Source: Pseudonocardia sp. C8 (GTDB lineage: Bacteria > Actinomycetota > Actinomycetes > Mycobacteriales > Pseudonocardiaceae). Taken from it: a stretch of 64,000 bases of DNA. This document shows positions 61,453-64,000 of this stretch, one piece after another. The notes beneath the pieces were generated by a model. It worked only from the letters and a program-made list of their open reading frames with translations, was not told the DNA's origin and did not search any database. Each line of letters begins with the position of its first letter. Within the stretch, counting starts at the first letter, position 1. The stretch lies in NCBI RefSeq assembly GCF_014267175.1, contig NZ_JACMTR010000002.1:4489501-4553500 (forward strand). Direction: 5' to 3'. Both the position numbers and the translations under genes were made by a program.

Positions 61453-63729
61453 TCAGACCGGCCCGGACCGGCCGCCGAGGCGCTCGACGAGCTTGTCGAG
61501 GGTGTCGTGGTCGACGCTCAGCCCGTGCATCGACGCGAGCGCGGACATCGGCGCCGGCCCGAGGAGCGGCAGGAGCTCCGGATCGCGGGTCGGGTCCGGC
61601 TGCCCCGCAGCGGCCGCCTCGGCGAGGAGCCGCGCCCCCACCGGGTCGGCCAGCCACTCGTGCAGCGTGGAGTCCGGGCCCAGCGGCTCGGCGATCGACG
61701 GCGCGTCGACGGTCACGGTGTGCACGAGCGGCAGGTCGCGCGAATGGCGACCGACCTCGATCGCGAACTCGCCGGCCTCCACGACCCAGCCGTTCCGCCG
61801 GATCGACCAGAACGAGAAGGCCCGCTGGTCCAGGGTGAGGGTGACCCGCTCGGATCCGCCCGGCTCCAGGTCCACCTTGGTGAACCCCTTCAGCTCGCGT
61901 ACCGGGCGCGCCACCGAGGCCTCGAGGTCACGGACGTAGACCTGCACGACCTCGGCCCCGGCGACCGCACCGGTGTTGGTGACCGTCACGCCCACCTGCG
62001 CGGCGAGATCACCCCCGGCGACCGAACCGGTGAGCGTCACGTCGAGGTCGGTGAGCGCGAACTCGGTGTAGGACAGGCCGAACCCGAACGGGTACGCGAC
62101 GTCGCTGCGGGTGGCGTCGTAGCCGCGGTAGCCGATGAAGATCCCCTCGCCGTAGCGCACGACCCGGGAGTCCCCCGGGAAGTTCAGGTACGACGGGTTG
62201 TCCTCCAGCCGGTGCGGGACGGTCTCCGCGAGCCGGCCCGACGGGTTGACCGCGCCGGTGAGGACGTCGGCGATGGCGCCCCCGGCCGCCTGGCCACCGA
62301 GCCAGGCCTCGACGAGCGCGGCGGCGTGCGGCTCGACGTCACCGAGCAGCACGGTGGCCCCGTTGACGAGCACGACGGCGACGGCGGTGTTCGCCGCGGC
62401 GACGGCGCGCAGGGTGGCGATCTGGTTGGCGGGCAGGTTCATGTGGGTGCGGTCGAAGCCCTCGGACTCGTCGGCGCCGGGCAGGCCGAGCAGCATGACG
62501 ACGGTGTCGGCGGCGGCCGCCGCGGTCACGGCCCCGGCGCGCAGCGCGTCGTCGGCCGCGCCGTCCCCGCCGATCGTGTAGCCGGGCGCGAAGGTCACCT
62601 CACCGTGGGCCGCGGTCAGCTCGTCCAGCAGGGTCTCCAGGCTGGTCGGGTTCACCTGGGAGCTGCCGGCGCCCTGGTAGCGGGGCGTGCGGGCGAACTC
62701 GCCGACGACCGCGACCCGCTCCGACGGCGCCAGCGGCAGCACCGGCGTGCCGCCGGCCGTCGACCCGTTCTTGAGCAGCACGACCGACTCGGCTGCGGCG
62801 GCCCGGGCGAGGCGGTGGTGGGCGTCGGCGTCGAAGCCCTCGTCCAGCTCGAGCACGGCCATGCCCTTGTCGACCAGCTCGAGGACGGCCCGCACCCGGG
62901 CGTCCAGGACCGCCTCGTCGAGCTCGCCGGCGCGGACCGCGGCGACGACCGCCTCCGGGCTCCGGGGCAGGTCGGGCGGCATCTCCAGGTCCAGCCCGGC
63001 CCACAGCGCGGGGACCCGGTGGTAGGCCGCGCCCCAGTCGGACACGACGAGCCCGTCGTAACCCCACTCGTCGCGCAGCACCGTGGTCAGCAGCCACGGG
63101 TTCTCCGACGCCGAGGTGCCGTTGACCTTGTTGTACGAGCACATCACCGTCCACGGCCTGCCGGCCGTCACGATCCGCTCGAACGCCGGGAGGTAGATCT
63201 CGCGCAGGGTCCGCTCGTCGACCTGCGCGTCGACCCGCATCCGGTCGGTCTCCTGGTTGTTGGCTGCGAAGTGCTTCAGCGAGGTGCCGACACCACGGGA
63301 CTGGATGCCCTCGACGATGCCCAGCCCGAGCTCACCGGCGAGGTGGGGGTCCTCGGAGAAGTACTCGAAGTTGCGCCCGCACAGCGGCGAGCGCTTCATG
63401 TTGATCCCCGGGCCGAGGACGACCGACAGGTTGCGGGCGCGTGCCTCCTGGCCCAGCGCGGCACCGATGCGGCGCAGCAGCGCGGGGTTCCAGCTGGACG
63501 CGACGGCCGACGCGGTGGGGAAGCAGGTGGCGGGCACGCTGTCCCCGAGCCCGACGTGGTCGCCGGCCCCGGGCTGGGCACGCAACCCGTGCGGGCCGTC
63601 CGCGACCATGATCGCGGGGATGCCGAGCCGTTCGACCGGGGCGGTGAACCAGAACGAGGAGCCGGACGTCAGCGACGCCTTCTCCGGCAACGTCAGGTCG
63701 TCGAGCAGTGCGGTGACGTCGAGGCTCAC
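61453..63729 (-). CDS. Glycoside hydrolase family 3 beta-glucosidase
   Basis: Removes terminal beta-linked glucose, or a related sugar, from oligosaccharides. 758 residues. GH3 N domain: LTSGSSFWFTAPVERLGIPA, TSLKHFAANNQETDR and nucleophile D231 in DGLVVSDWGAAY; GH3 C domain from ESVVLLKNGSTAGGTPVLPL with the VMLLGLPGADESEGFDR loop; C-terminal fibronectin III-like domain with VTVTNTGAVAGAEVVQVYV. No signal peptide, so probably cytoplasmic, acting on imported sugars. GTG start at 63727-63729 with GAAGGGA upstream. Divergent from the partial gene at the right edge. Confidence 0.95.
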   Translation of the reverse strand: MSLDVTALLDDLTLPEKASLTSGSSFWFTAPVERLGIPAIMVADGPHGLRAQPGAGDHVGLGDSVPATCFPTASAVASSWNPALLRRIGAALGQEARARNLSVVLGPGINMKRSPLCGRNFEYFSEDPHLAGELGLGIVEGIQSRGVGTSLKHFAANNQETDRMRVDAQVDERTLREIYLPAFERIVTAGRPWTVMCSYNKVNGTSASENPWLLTTVLRDEWGYDGLVVSDWGAAYHRVPALWAGLDLEMPPDLPRSPEAVVAAVRAGELDEAVLDARVRAVLELVDKGMAVLELDEGFDADAHHRLARAAAAESVVLLKNGSTAGGTPVLPLAPSERVAVVGEFARTPRYQGAGSSQVNPTSLETLLDELTAAHGEVTFAPGYTIGGDGAADDALRAGAVTAAAAADTVVMLLGLPGADESEGFDRTHMNLPANQIATLRAVAAANTAVAVVLVNGATVLLGDVEPHAAALVEAWLGGQAAGGAIADVLTGAVNPSGRLAETVPHRLEDNPSYLNFPGDSRVVRYGEGIFIGYRGYDATRSDVAYPFGFGLSYTEFALTDLDVTLTGSVAGGDLAAQVGVTVTNTGAVAGAEVVQVYVRDLEASVARPVRELKGFTKVDLEPGGSERVTLTLDQRAFSFWSIRRNGWVVEAGEFAIEVGRHSRDLPLVHTVTVDAPSIAEPLGPDSTLHEWLADPVGARLLAEAAAAGQPDPTRDPELLPLLGPAPMSALASMHGLSVDHDTLDKLVERLGGRSGPV

Positions 63730-63874
63730 GGGCGGTCCCTTCGGCGGCGGTGCGGGTGGCTCACCAGACTGCCGATGCGGCGCAGCCGACGCACCTGATC
63801 GCCGCCCGGGCACCGGCCGTGCACACCGACCGTCACCTGCGGCGCCCCCGGTCGGGGTATCGCCGTGACCCTCG

Positions 63875-63903
63875 TTCGGACCGGCCCGGGTGGGGTCTAG
63901 GTT
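63875..63903 (+). promoter_or_regulatory. Candidate promoter for the right-edge gene
   Basis: TTCGGA (63875-63880) and TAGGTT (63898-63903) with a 17-base spacer, 32 bases before the GTG at 63936. Spacing is ideal, hexamers are moderate. Confidence 0.45.
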
Positions 63904-63935
63904 TCGGCGGCGAACGCCGTGACAGGGAGGATCGC

Positions 63936-64000
63936 GTGGCGGGGTCTGTCACCGCCGGGGACGGCCGGAACGGGCACGTCCGCCCCCGCGCGAACCCGCG
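63936..64000 (+). CDS. N-terminus of an unidentified gene (cut by window edge)
   Basis: GTG at 63936-63938 behind AGGGAGG, reading VAGSVTAGDGRNGHVRPRANP to the window end. Twenty-one residues are too few to name it. A promoter with 17-base spacing lies upstream, and it is divergent from the GH3 gene, so a sugar transporter or a regulator would be reasonable but is not shown. Confidence 0.5.
   Translation, partial: MAGSVTAGDGRNGHVRPRANP

Noticed and set aside
60439..63798. 1,119-codon rightward frame across the Gly-rich gene and GH3 antisense
   Set aside because: Openness follows from the DNA repeats and GC skew; the real frames are the Gly-rich protein and the leftward GH3 enzyme.

Overview
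The window reads as chromosomal DNA of a very high-GC actinobacterium, most likely Pseudonocardia or a close relative (Pseudonocardiales). The evidence is the gene order rho-rpmE-prfA-prmC-tsaC-glyA-wecA-atpI-atpBEFHAGDC-DUF2550-PduO-murA, the homologous-family signatures of each product, TANNNT promoter boxes lying only 6-8 bases from GTG/ATG starts, and a red-type (form IC) Calvin cycle cluster of the kind seen in autotrophic Pseudonocardia. The genus is an inference from gene content; no database search was possible.

Layout. Positions 1-9.1 kb: a P450 cut by the window edge, a TetR regulator, a crotonase, an orphan EhuB-like solute-binding lipoprotein, a protein built of 14-residue repeats, a MeaA-type ethylmalonyl-CoA mutase, two membrane proteins, and MurA with Asp at the catalytic Cys site. 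9.2-27.4 kb: housekeeping block with a PduO-type cobalamin adenosyltransferase, the whole F1Fo ATP synthase operon, wecA, glyA, tsaC, prmC, prfA, rpmE and rho. 27.4-28.5 kb: more than 1.1 kb without genes, holding a degenerate tandem array of about nine 60-65 bp units that are imperfect hairpins. 28.5-35.2 kb: hom-thrC-thrB and argS-lysA. 35.4-41.6 kb: a GT-C-like membrane protein, tRNA-Arg(CCG) and a loosely packed accessory stretch (secreted Cys protein, GNAT, truncated HNH gene, 8-mer tandem array, membrane protein, Imm-5-like orphan). 41.65-46.8 kb: rifamycin phosphotransferase-like gene, a NarL-type regulator, and an OFA-family MFS transporter with a 44-residue companion. 47.0-58.4 kb: the Calvin cycle cluster. 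58.6-64 kb: LysR regulator, secreted protein, a strongly Gly-rich disordered protein, a GH3 beta-glucosidase and the first codons of a rightward gene.

How the parts work together. The carbon fixation genes form one leftward run, cbbL-cbbS-cbbX-cbbR-fbp-prk, and two rightward pieces, fba (class I) and rpe-tkt-cbbY. Together they supply RuBisCO, its red-type activase and the regenerative enzymes except gap, pgk, tpi and rpi, which must be elsewhere. The LysR gene is inside the operon rather than divergent from it. Two paralogous NarL-type response regulators without histidine kinases bracket the region, and short motifs are shared between upstream regions of the transporter, fbp and fba. This is the best candidate here for an undescribed regulatory arrangement. 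The hairpin array in front of rho is the most unusual non-coding structure.

No CRISPR array, prophage, complete insertion sequence or origin was seen.
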